Shown here piece after piece: positions 1 to 10,231 of a DNA stretch of 64,000 nucleotides. This DNA is from Bactericera cockerelli (Eukaryota > Arthropoda > Insecta > Hemiptera > Triozidae). Within the stretch, counting starts at the first letter, position 1. Each line of letters starts with the position of its first letter. The notes beneath the pieces are model-generated. The model was not told the DNA's origin and did no database searches. It saw nothing but the letters and a program-made list of their open reading frames with translations. The stretch is taken from NCBI GenBank assembly GCA_024516035.1, contig CM044958.1, positions 24,277,035-24,341,034 of the forward strand, read 5' to 3'. The translations under genes and the position numbers were made by a program.

Positions 1-250
1 AAAAGTTTCGTGGTTCGTCTGGTGTATAATATTAATTTCCATACCAAATTTCAAGTCTTTAGCTCTTACCGTTCTCGAGATATCCTGTTCACACACACAC
101 ACACAGACAGACAAACAGACGCACGGACCAATGGCTAAAAACAACTTTTTTGGTATCCTGAGGCTATGATTCGTCCAGAAATGTGAAAAACTGGGTAGGT
201 CAAATTTTCGACGAATACAATACTTTCCTTATTATAGGATAAGGAAAGTA
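1..250. repeat. interspersed repeat, copy A
   Basis: This segment is nearly identical to 61858-62114, including the shared string AATTTTCGACGAATACAATA and a CA/GACA-rich tract. Its right end is a perfect hairpin at 221-250, TACTTTCCTTAT, six-base loop, ATAAGGAAAGTA. A weaker relative lies around 3412-3560 and 3875-3893. The left end runs off the window. No coding potential is seen. The family is not identified; the hairpin end suggests a non-autonomous DNA element. Confidence 0.75.
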
Positions 251-1454
251 AAAATATAAGCAACATTACAAGGCAACATACACATTTATCAAAAATACTG
301 TCGCAAGGTTGCTAATCCCCGTGGGACAGACAATAGATAAACCTTGAAGAACATGGCTAAATAGAATAATATATAGAATAATAAATTTGGTTGTATTAAT
401 GTGAAACATTTTTACAAAGGTAAACTGTTAAGAGGTTCCAGTACCTGTGCTAATTGTCGACTCCCACCATTAGAACTTTCCCTCTGCCGTACTCGCAAGC
501 TATCCCGCCTTAACATTTGAAACCTAAAACTCCAATACAATACCCTGTTTATCTTGCAAGAATGAAACTAAAGAGTCCGTCTACTCTCACAGTCTTACTA
601 CAATATTGCTCGTTCAATATAACCAAAAGCTTGATGGTCTATAGAAAAAATCCTCATCTTAAGTTCTTATTGATTTATTTATAAATGAAAGGAGCGGAAT
701 AAAAACTTTTTCGAACCACACGTGGGAACAAAGACTTTTTTTTTCCAGAACTTTACCGTTGTGTTTCTTTTCCAGGATTCAGCTCCGCGGTTGAGCTGTA
801 GCAGGGGGGGGGGGCAACAAGGGCGCCAGGGCCAAGCAGAGCTGTACACTTTGTACGGTCCAGAATTCTAGAGAGGCTAGAGAGCTCACTCTGACATTAC
901 GCAGGTAAACAAAAAATTAAATCCTGCCTACACAAGAACTACACGAAACCTTCCATTGAACTACACACTTGAACTAAATTGAAAAAATAAACATTAAATT
1001 AAAAAAAAAAACTCTCTGAATAATAAATAAATACATAATACTGGAAATGAATTGTACTGCCCTTTTACGGTGGGAAAAAAATATTGTGTAACTTAATTCA
1101 AGCGTTAGTTTTTTAGTTATTATAATTATTATTAATATTCTGTCGCCAAATTCTCAATGAAAAAATATTGTACTAGGTAGAATTTAAACCAAGACTACGT
1201 TACCTGGATCACAAGATTAGGATTTTAACCACCCAATCATCAAATTAAAAATAAAACGCGTAATAATAATAAAAATTGAGAAAAAAAATTCATGAGAGAG
1301 ATCCTGACAAGAGGTTATAGGTTCACGCAGTGTCTGGTGCCCAGATGTGAAATGTTCAAATGTTTATGACAGGTTAGAAGCGTTTGAACAATGGGTGGAA
1401 AGTGAAATAAAACATTTTCTTTCCAGAGAGAAAAAAACCACAGCCACAGAAGTA
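251..1454. other. non-coding, mostly featureless
   Basis: AT-rich sequence with no convincing reading frame. A run of nine or ten G at about 805-814 and short A runs are present. Positions about 1155-1245 (minus strand) resemble the tRNA-like repeat at 3577-3660, sharing GTGATCCAGGTA followed by CGTAG. Nothing else was recognised. Confidence 0.5.
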
Positions 1455-2683
1455 CAGAGAGTAGTGGGGGACCACAGGGGTGAAGTCTCCTCTAGAGATT
1501 ATTGTATCTCCCACTGTATCACTGTACGTTTACTCTTGTAATCAATGTAGAGAGCAGTGGGGGACCACAGGGGTGAAGTCTCCTCTAGTGATTATTGTAT
1601 CTCCCACTGTATCACTGTACGTTTACTCTTGTAATCAATGTAGAGAGCAGTGGGGGACCACAGGGGTGAAGTCTCCTCTAGAGATTATTGTATCTCCCAC
1701 TGTATCACTGTACGTTTACTCTTGTAATCAATGTAGAGAGCAGTGGGGGACCACAGGGGTGAAGTCTCCTCTAGAGATTATTGTATCTCCCACTGTATCA
1801 CTGTATGTTTACTCTTGTAATCAATGTAGAGAGCAGTGGGGGACCACAGGGGTGAAGTCTCCTCTAGTGATTATTGTATCTCCCACTGTATCACTGTACG
1901 TTTACTCTTGTAATCAATGTAGAGAGCAGTGGGGGACCACAGGGGTGAAGTCTCCTCTAGTGATTATTGTATCTCCCACTGTATCACTGTACGTTTACTC
2001 TTGTAATCAATGTAGAGAGCAGTGGGGGACCACAGGGGTGAAGTCTCCTCTAGTGATTATTGTATCTCCCCCTGTATCACTGTATGTTTACTCTTGTAAT
2101 CAATGTAGAGCGCAGTGGGGGACCACAGGGGTGAAGTCTCCTCTAGTGATTATTGTATCTCCCACTGTATCACTGTATGTTTACTCTTGTAATCAATGTA
2201 GAGCGCAGTGGGGGACCACAGGGGTGAAGTCTCCTCTAGTGATTATTGTATCTCCCACTGTATCACTGTATGTTTACTCTTGTAATCAATGTAGAGAGCA
2301 GTGGGGGACCACAGGGGTGAAGTCTCCTCTAGTGATTATTGTATCTCCCACTGTATCACTGTATGTTTACTCTTGTAATCAATGTAGAGAGCAGTGGGGG
2401 ACCACAGGGGTGAAGTCTCCTCTAGTGATTATTGTATCTCCCACTGTATCACTGTATGTTTACTCTTGTAATCAATGTAGAGAGCAGTGGGGGACCACAG
2501 GGGTGAAGTCTCCTCTAGTGATTATTGTATCTCCCACTGTATCACTGTACGTTTACTCTTGTAATCAATGTAGAGAGTAGTGGGGGACCACAGGGGTGAA
2601 GTCTCCTCTAGTGATTATTGTATCTCCCACTGTATCACTGTACGTTTACTCTTGTAATCAATGTAGAGAGTAGTGGAGGACCA
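1455..2683. repeat. 93-bp minisatellite, about 13 units
   Basis: Thirteen head-to-tail copies of a 93-bp unit starting near AGAGAGCAGTGGGGGACC. Units are very similar and differ at a few recurring sites: AGAGATT or AGTGATT, GTACGTTT or GTATGTTT, and GAGAGC or GAGCGC. Because 93 is a multiple of three, one plus-strand frame stays open for 366 codons (1480-2580, 31 residues per unit). I treat that frame as a by-product: it has no plausible upstream exon, no domain, and every unit repeats the same 31 residues. Confidence 0.93.
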
Positions 2684-3107
2684 CGAAAAAGGGCCCCAAA
2701 AGTTGGCCGGTTGATATTTTCAACTGTCCTGATGCTTGATATGACATTAAAAAAAAAAAAAAAATCATCAAAATGAACCTATTCGATCAATGAACCATAA
2801 CAATGATAATGGTTTATAAAAAAAGATAGATTGAGAAAAAAAAAAATCTTCATATTAGATGAAGAGGGGAGACACAGAATAATATGAATAAGAAAAGGAA
2901 GGAAAAGAGGAATAGAATGGGGGGAGGGGGGACCTTTGCACGACATTTGCCTTAATGATATTTCAATACGCATCAGCATTGATCTCTCGCTTTCCTCTTT
3001 ATATTTTGACTTTTCCTTCATTTGGAAGCGAAGTTTCTTTGGGAAATAAATGTGAGAGAGAGAAAGACCTTATAATATAATTATGTACAATTGTACATAT
3101 ATGAATA
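2684..3107. other. non-coding, low complexity
   Basis: A-rich and purine-rich tracts (polyA near 2748-2764; GGAAGGAAAAGAGG-type tract 2850-2935). No supported gene. Confidence 0.5.
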
Positions 3108-3417
3108 CAGGGTGAGCATAAAGTTTCAACCCACCCCTTGTATCTTGAGAACCACAGAAGATATCGACAAGCTGTAAAATACGGGTTTCCTCATAGTAAG
3201 GGTAATTTAAAATTTGGGCCCAAAAATCTTTCGCCTGGGCTTCAACCAGAACAAGAATCTTTTTAAATAAATTGACCTATTTAAAATGAGTTCATTTCTG
3301 CCTAAACGGCCGACCACAGTCAACTTTTTGTGGCCCAAAATCGTATTTTACAGTTTGTCGATATCTTCAGTGGTTCTGGAGATAAAAGAGGTAGGGTGAA
3401 ACTTTATGCTCACCCTG
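3108..3417. mobile_element. CAGGGTG foldback MITE with long terminal inverted repeats
   Basis: The element starts CAGGGTGAGCATAAAGTTTC and ends with its reverse complement. The inverted arms run about 75 bp inward (GATATCGACAAGCTG against its complement near 3355). It is flanked by TA on both sides (3106-3107 and 3418-3419), as expected of a TA-target (Tc1/mariner-type) insertion. No transposase is present, so it is non-autonomous. Its ends match those of the larger foldback at 13274-14121. Confidence 0.85.
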
Positions 3418-6400
3418 TATATCATGGTGGCAAAAAGTGAAGGTGAGACTCTCAGTATACTGTTCTTGAGATATTTTGTTTACAGATACACAGACACATG
3501 GACCAATGGCTGAACTATGGATTTAGGCTCTGGGCATCCTACAACGTGTTTTCGCACTAAGAACTGACTCTCGAAAGTGGTTGAGGCGCTAGTCTAGTGA
3601 TCCAGGTAGCGTAGGGATACGTTGTTTCGAATTCCACCCAACGCATGAATTTTTTCTCATTAATATGGGTATATGACCACATAATAATAGACTCTGAGGG
3701 TTAGGTGGTAGAAAATTCTTTAAACATGGCCTGGTGGTTACCTTAAACTAAAGATTAGTACTGTTTTTAATATCGAAAAATTCAAGTGATTCCATTACTG
3801 TCCTTTCTAAAAGATCTTCTTCTTTCACTTTGTCTTATCCCGCTTGAGCAGGGTCGACATTGTTCAGCATCCAAAGATAAGGAAAGTAAAAAAAGCCAGA
3901 ATATTTTCAGAATTATTTATAATTCTGACAAAAAAGTAAAAGACTGCACGAATTAAGAAGGAAAGAAGAATTGATAGAAAAAATCGATACTCCCAAGACT
4001 GTTGGATAAGGTGATGGAATGATAACGTACGGGTTAATTGTATACATATATGTATATATGTAATGAATGATAATATACTTTTCTTTTCAGCTTAAGTATA
4101 TGGATTATTACATATACTTATAAGCAGAAACTTTAGTTGAAAAGTTTATTCTTTAATAAAGAACTTCTGAGTATAAAAATATCCTCTATCATCGATCCTT
4201 TGATGTCACTTCATCCCCTTAAATTTTCTCTTCCATCTATTATTTTCCTTCTTTTCCATTTCCTCACTTTCTCAATGCTCAAGACGATGATAAGCTTTTC
4301 AAAATTGAGGTTAATGTTTTGCCATCTCGAATTAAATTCTACAGCAAACTATTAAACCAGTTATTATTTTCCAGGATATCTACAAACACTATTATGATGT
4401 TTGCTGATTCTTTCTTGAGGAATGAAAAAAAGCACATTTATTCGCTCAGCGAATTCATACTGACTTTTAATGAGAGAGATATGGTTTTTGGGTGTGAAAT
4501 CACTCTCCTCATGTCATACATTTGCATTTGAAAGATTTTTCCCTATCTTTCTCTCTCTCGAAAAAAAAAATGCAGGAAAATTTGAATTTTCCATCATGAT
4601 TCATGATTCAAGAGTGTTTGTTGAGCTTTGTGTATATTGCGTTCCATGATCTTTATACTAATATGGATGAGCTTTCACTTTTTTTAAAACTAAACATAAT
4701 AATTTATTTTTTAAATTAGTCATACGCAAAATTGCTATTGTAAAATTACTCACAATTTGAGGAAGGGAAGAAATGGAAAAATCGATTTTTTTTTTTAATT
4801 AAAAAGTTGAACTTCTGATTGAATATCTTACTGGTTAAAAAAAAATCAATTCAATCAGCTGTATTTGAACGGTAATATGCATACATGAAGTCAAAACTCA
4901 CTTACTGACAATGATTTCTTTAAAAACGTGGGTTCTGGCCGAAAAACAGGGATTTGGTCATAATTCTTTAACAAAAAAAAGTGCCCCCAGTGCAACTTCA
5001 TCTTATGATAGTCCATGGGACGCGGCGCCTGGACCTACGCTTTTGCATCTAGTCCTGGGTCACCCTGTATATTAATGAGAGTGAAAAAAATAAATCTTAT
5101 TTTTCTTCAACCAGATACCGCAATTGAGTGGTGTAGCGCACTATTAGGCTTGCACAGACAGTGAACCGGGTTCGATCCAAGGCAGGGTAGAAATTTTTAC
5201 ATACATACCTATTATGTACAAGCAGATACGTCATACCTACTCGTACATGCGTTATTGTTTAATTATACTTCAAATAATATCTGAAGATCAAGGAAGTATT
5301 TCATTCTCTTTTGTTAAGTTTTGTTTTTTGCTCCGATCTCAAGTTTTTCTTAAAAAATTAATATCAATGTCCTGACCTACCGAGAATTATCTTCAACGAC
5401 AGAACGAGAACGAGTGAATTCAACAGGGAATCGACGCTGGCTAAAATTCGACTGTGAATAACCCTGATTTTTCTGCTAATTCTTAGTCAGCAGCAACAAC
5501 CCTAAAAAACTCAAGGTAGGTAGAAAATAAACTATTAGTGGTAGAGTATTATAAACTAACTAGCTTAAACCCAGCACTTTGTCCTATTTAGAATTTTTAA
5601 AAATCCTTACTCGCACAAAAATACTTAAAAGATCTATGCCAGATTGGGAGTCCAGTCGTTTTTTTTTTTAAGTTTCCATGTACATACGTATTTACATTTC
5701 ACAAATAAACATCTTCAACAAATGATGTTTATGAAATGTTCTGAAATGTAAATGAATGTAAGGGAATTTTTTATATAGGTAATAAGTTTTTAATTTAACC
5801 CAAACTAGGGCTTCTAATATAGAGTCCTGGTTATATCACTCTAGTGATACACTCTAGGAGTGAAAAAGCGTAATACAATATCTCATCCGCATCACACCAG
5901 CGTGTGGGGTAGGAAGAGTTAGAGTGAGGTCAGTTGTTGCAAGGGAGAACATTTCTAATTCAAAGGCTTGTGGTCCATGTCCCTGGAGTCGCAATATCAT
6001 CTGCCCATTCATTATTACTCCATTCGGTTGAATACAAACATTGAAATTTCGGCCGAGGTATTTAATCGTGCTTGATGAAGGTTTTGCGGAGCTGCTGCTA
6101 TCATGGATGTCTCTTCATAATGTAGTTTGGATAGGCAACTTTTGTGTGTGTATTATGACTTTGTCATGTAGGTAGGATGCATGGATTTACGTACGTCCTA
6201 CGACCAAGTGATAATAGCATTATACTCTAGTTGTATAATCTACAGTGTTCTGCTATAAAATTGGAGTAACATATAGGTTTGAAAGTTGGGTGGATACACA
6301 TACTCGTATACATACTCATAAATAAATGTATAGGTATTTTTTGTTTAAAGTATGTAGATCAAATCCACAAATAATTTTACTGTCGTTACATGCATTACTA

Positions 6401-6426
6401 TCATGAAACAGTGGTTTAATGGTGAA
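3418..6426. other. non-coding stretch with tRNA-like SINE relics
   Basis: No exon was recognised in these 3 kb. Two short segments look like tRNA-derived SINE relics: 3577-3660, related to about 1155-1245 minus, and about 5115-5190, with a TGGTGTAGCGC box-A-like string and a GGGTTCGATCC box-B-like string. Short ORFs at 4137-4531 have no recognisable domain and an AT-rich composition like the flanks. Confidence 0.4.
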
Positions 6427-6431
6427 CGCTG

Positions 6432-8370
6432 CACATAGGGGTATTTGAGCAATCTAGCTGGACAAAATAGGAATTAGTAAAATGGGCCCTGAAATAATAA
6501 AATAGGTATTTTCAGATAGCCAAGACCCTGCCGCATCATTTTCAGTCATCATCATTGTCATTAGTCAAGTACTTCACCTGTGAGGTCGCTTTAAAGTGCC
6601 CCGTTCATCCAGAGAATTTCACTACTACTAAAACTCTCTTGAATCTATCATCTTTCAGTTCATTTTCCAAGAAATCTACAATATTTTTCTAAAATACAAC
6701 TATGGATTCTACTAGTACATGTAAGTGTAAACAATTTTTCTTTATCTCAGTTTTATTTTAGATGCTAGCTTTCGTTCTATGAAGTTTTAAAGAAGTGCTG
6801 TTTTAAGACCTAAATTATTTCAAAATTTCAACTTCAAAGGCATTTTTGTTATATATAACTCCAAGTACCGGCATTGATTTTGATGTTATTGAATAGCCTG
6901 TTTCTCGTTCTTTTCGATAGGAAAAAAATCAAAGTGCGAAAAAGTGCGTTTTTAAAGATAAAAATCTTTAAAGGGTGCAATCATTTCTGACGACTGACAC
7001 ACTCATTGCTCTACAGCCCAAACGGTAATATCTAGAAAGCTGAAATTTTGTTAAGATGTTGCATTTATAGTGTTAGCGTACGTGAAGAAAGAATTTTTGA
7101 ACAAAACAGTGGTTCTCAACTTATGGCCAAATTTCTATACAACCCAAACCGTAATGCCTAGAAAGCTGGAAATTTGTGAAGATGTTGCTTTGATAATGTA
7201 AGTGTCCTTAAAGAAAGAATTATTGAAAGGAAACAGTGGTTCTCAACTTATGGCCAATTTTTTCCATCGCAACAGTTATTGAATAAATTTGGATGTGTAG
7301 TAATATTATGTGAATTGCAGGTCTAGAATGTCATGAAATAACTCGACGTGAATTGTTCATTCATGTGCTCAAATCAGAAGGGACAACCGTAAACAAAAAA
7401 TTAAACAATCTAGAAAAATATCTCATTGCGTTTGGGCCATTTTCACCGGATGACAGCACCATATTCCAAAGAGATATTGTAAAACTAAAGGGAACGTTGA
7501 AGACCAAGTGGATTAATGCACATAGAAAGAAAGAAGTGTTTGAAAAGAAAAACAAAGAATGGCTAGATTGAACAGTAAAAATACCTAAATCAGTAAGTCC
7601 ATCTGGAGCAGGAAGACCTGTAAAGTTATTCTCTGAATCGTGCGAGCAAACCAAAAGAAGGAAAACTGATGTTTTGCGGAAAAAACAATGATTTGGACGT
7701 GCTGACATTTGCAGTTCAAACCAAACTTCGTGATGAAGGAAAACGAGATGCATCATCAATGTTAAAAGAAATCACTTCGACACCAAAACGAGCAACAAAG
7801 TACAAAAAGGCTTTTGTGAGCAGCAGTCGATCGGACGAAAAAGCCCAACTTACACCACAGCAAGCACTCTCATTGTTCATTGAAGCTGACCTGTCGAGGA
7901 GACAGTACGAGATAATAAGGAGTTTTTCCCCACAAATTTACCCTTGTTACAGTAAGATCCAGGAAGCTAAAAATGAGTGCTATATCCGGCCCTGCTTTGA
8001 TTAAAATTCTCAAATTTGTCATAAAATACCTTTAATGTCAACTACTTTTCAGAAATGTATTACAAAAAGGGTGGTTCCATTTAAGATTCCAAAGTTGACC
8101 CCCCTGGGGTCGCCCCTGGTAATCATAAAAAATCAAAACCTAGTAAAAAAGATTCCCCCTCGATATAATGGTACACGTGAATAAGCATTTTTTAAATTTT
8201 AAATCCGTTCTCCAGATATTTTGAGTGGCACCTTATTTTTTGGCGGACCATGTATATTGGAGGTTAGGAAAATACTCTAATTCGTGTAAAAACATTTAAT
8301 AGCAGCATCTAAATAAGTAAAACACAAAAAATAATTTTGTCCAGCTAGATTGCTCAAATACCCCTATGTG
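6432..8370 (+). mobile_element. Transib-like DNA transposon relic
   Basis: The element is bounded by perfect 36-bp terminal inverted repeats that begin CACATAGGGGTATTTGAGCA. It is flanked by a direct 5-bp duplication, CGCTG, at 6427-6431 and 8371-8375. A GC-rich 5-bp target duplication with termini beginning CAC is the known signature of the Transib superfamily, which is related to RAG1. The centre holds a broken coding region (7353-8004). Two similar ~120-bp segments precede it (about 7010-7130 and 7135-7260). The catalytic portion is missing, so the element cannot be autonomous. Assignment to Transib rests on ends and target duplication; the protein link is inference. Confidence 0.6.
7353..8004 (+). 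pseudogene. broken N-terminal part of a transposon protein
   Basis: Reading begins MFIHVLKSEGTT and runs to an in-frame TGA at 7569-7571 (after KKNKEWLD). It continues in the same frame through GRPVKLFSESCEQTKRRKT to an A-rich stretch near 7676-7690, where the frame shifts. It then continues as LTFAVQTKLRDEG through RQYEIIRSFSPQIYPCYSKI and ends at TAA 8002-8004. So the gene has at least one nonsense change and one frameshift. From general memory, similar lysine-rich segments ending in a YPCY...A+.CY motif occur near the N terminus of transposon proteins in aphids and cnidarians, probably Transib/RAG-like; I cannot verify this. Lying inside terminal inverted repeats, it is most simply the decayed transposase N terminus. 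Confidence 0.55.
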
Positions 8371-8375
8371 CGCTG

Positions 8376-9426
8376 GTAGCAATGTTCATGTTAAATTGAA
8401 TTTGAGATGAACAAATATTACCTGCACTAGATATACATATTAGATATAGATATACATATTACATTTTATACTGAGAACAAGAAGCTGAATTGCTGAAATA
8501 TCAATTCATACTAACGAATAATTAAAATAAAAGAACCCGTATAAAGCAGCACGGTAGTGGTTGGAAAAGCATAAAAAATATTAATTAAAACTCGTTAGGG
8601 TTAAAAAGTAGAAAACTTGGAGTGGTTTTCAGAGTAAAATATAGATAGGGGTTGGGGGGAACCAGCGTAGGTGTGAAAGTGGCAGATTAAATAAGGAGAC
8701 TCATTATAATATTGGAAAATTTAATAAACTGTGGAGAAACCTATGAATATTTTGTACTCAATACCATGATGCGCTTCATGCAAGAACGATTCATTAAAAA
8801 TTTTTTCACCCTGTATCTTTGTAGAACAAGTCGCTCAAATTTTGCTCCGTGTTTCGATTAACTTTGTTGTGTTTCTAGTGTACGAAATATTATTTGTTTT
8901 TATCTAAATTATAGTTTTTCACCTGCTAATTCTGAATCTGTTTGTGTTTTTTTCGTACGTGCAATACTAAAAAAGTTATACTGAAAAACATTTCCATCTT
9001 TTGTATTTCTTTTGTTTAACATACGGTAATTTTTTCCATGGTGCTAGTGTCACGATTCATTCAATAAAATCTGACCTTGAACACTTTCGAATTTCTTATC
9101 TTACCTCGGACCGTACTTAATACTTTGGTAAATTGCTCCCTAAAGTATCTGATGCTTTGGTGTAGCTGTTAACGCACAGATATTGAGTCCGACGATCCCG
9201 GTTCAAATTCCCGTGGAAGCATTGCCTTTGCTGTTTATTTATTGTTTTTGTAATTGGTTCAAAAATTGAACTGGACAGTAACTGTTGACGAACATTGAGT
9301 TTTTGTATACATAGCTCGTGTGATTTATTTAATTTATTATTATTATTTATTATTATTACTGAACATTAAACTCATTAGTCAATACGCTACTTTAGATCGT
9401 TCCTTGACTTTCTTGTTTGGTGAACA
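8376..9426. other. non-coding, possible LINE 5' region
   Basis: No gene was recognised. A tRNA-like segment at about 9156-9230 has box-A-like TGGTGTAGCTGTTAACGC and box-B-like GGTTCAAATTCCC. This stretch may include the 5' untranslated region of the retrotransposon that begins coding at 9427, but I could not place its 5' end. Confidence 0.4.
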
Positions 9427-10204
9427 ATGGCTGCTCAAAGTGAGGAGTTCATGAAGTACGTGAGTCAGTTGGAGAAGCGCGTGCAGGAGCAGGAGCAGCT
9501 CATTACGTTGCTCAATGAGAAGCTCGCTGCCTTGCCGTCCTGTCCCAGTGTGTCCGGTCCCAGTGCTGGAGATGTTGGGAGGGAGAAAGCCAAGCCGATC
9601 AGACCAGATAACCGCGACTCTGTTTCATTCATGGGATCGAGGAAGAGTACTCAAGTTCCATCCGTCGTGCATACAAAATACAACCAGTATTTTGTATCTC
9701 GCGTCAACCCAGAGGTGACGGCTGAAACTCTTGCTCAAGATCTTCTCTCTACCGTCACTGGTTTAACCTCAGTTAAATGCAGTAAAATGAAGACAAGGTA
9801 CTCCTCATACGCTTCTTTCAACGTAGTGATCCCTGCTGATCTTGGTCATCTGGTTGAGTCTGGCAGTGCATGGCCAGAGGGAGCTCTGGTCAGAATCTTT
9901 GCCGGCCGTCTTCTTCCTACCTACGTTTTGGAGTTTTACAACTCCGAGGCACCCTCCCATAAGTTGAGTGATGCTGCATCTGATAAAGCACCTAAGAAGA
10001 GTAAACCTGCACCAGGAGAGGCCCCTGCTCAACTTGGATTGGGAAAAAAAACCACCCAAAACAACTGGTGGTTCTTCTTCTTCCCTGAATACTTCTAGGA
10101 GTAGTTCGAAGAGTTCTGTGTCCTCGGTGCCAGCAGCCGCTGGGACTAGTAACGCAACCTCTCCAAAAAACTTACGGTCTCAAAGAAACACCACAAAAAC
10201 GTAA
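9427..10204 (+). CDS. LINE ORF1 (nucleic-acid-binding gag-like protein), frame break at A8
   Basis: ORF1 starts at ATG 9427 (MAAQSEEFMKYVSQLEKRV). Residues ~5-36 form a heptad-type coiled coil (LEKRVQEQEQLITLLNEKL). Residues ~78-170 resemble the small folded domain of Jockey/CR1-type ORF1 proteins (FVSRVNPEVTAETL, then SYASFNVVIP, then WPEGALVRIFAGR). In the initial frame it ends at 10098 with an odd Trp/Phe-rich tail. A one-base shift at the run of eight A (10044-10051) enters a frame that encodes a Ser/Pro/Lys-rich tail and stops at TAA 10202-10204, which looks like the true C terminus. The break is either an indel in this copy or a frameshift site. The second frame is the same frame as ORF2. 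Confidence 0.75.
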
Positions 10205-10231
10205 AAAACACTTGAATGTTATTACCATAAT

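Noticed and set aside
7361..7759. 132-codon minus-strand open frame
   Set aside because: Antisense shadow of the broken transposon protein, which has recognisable composition on the plus strand.
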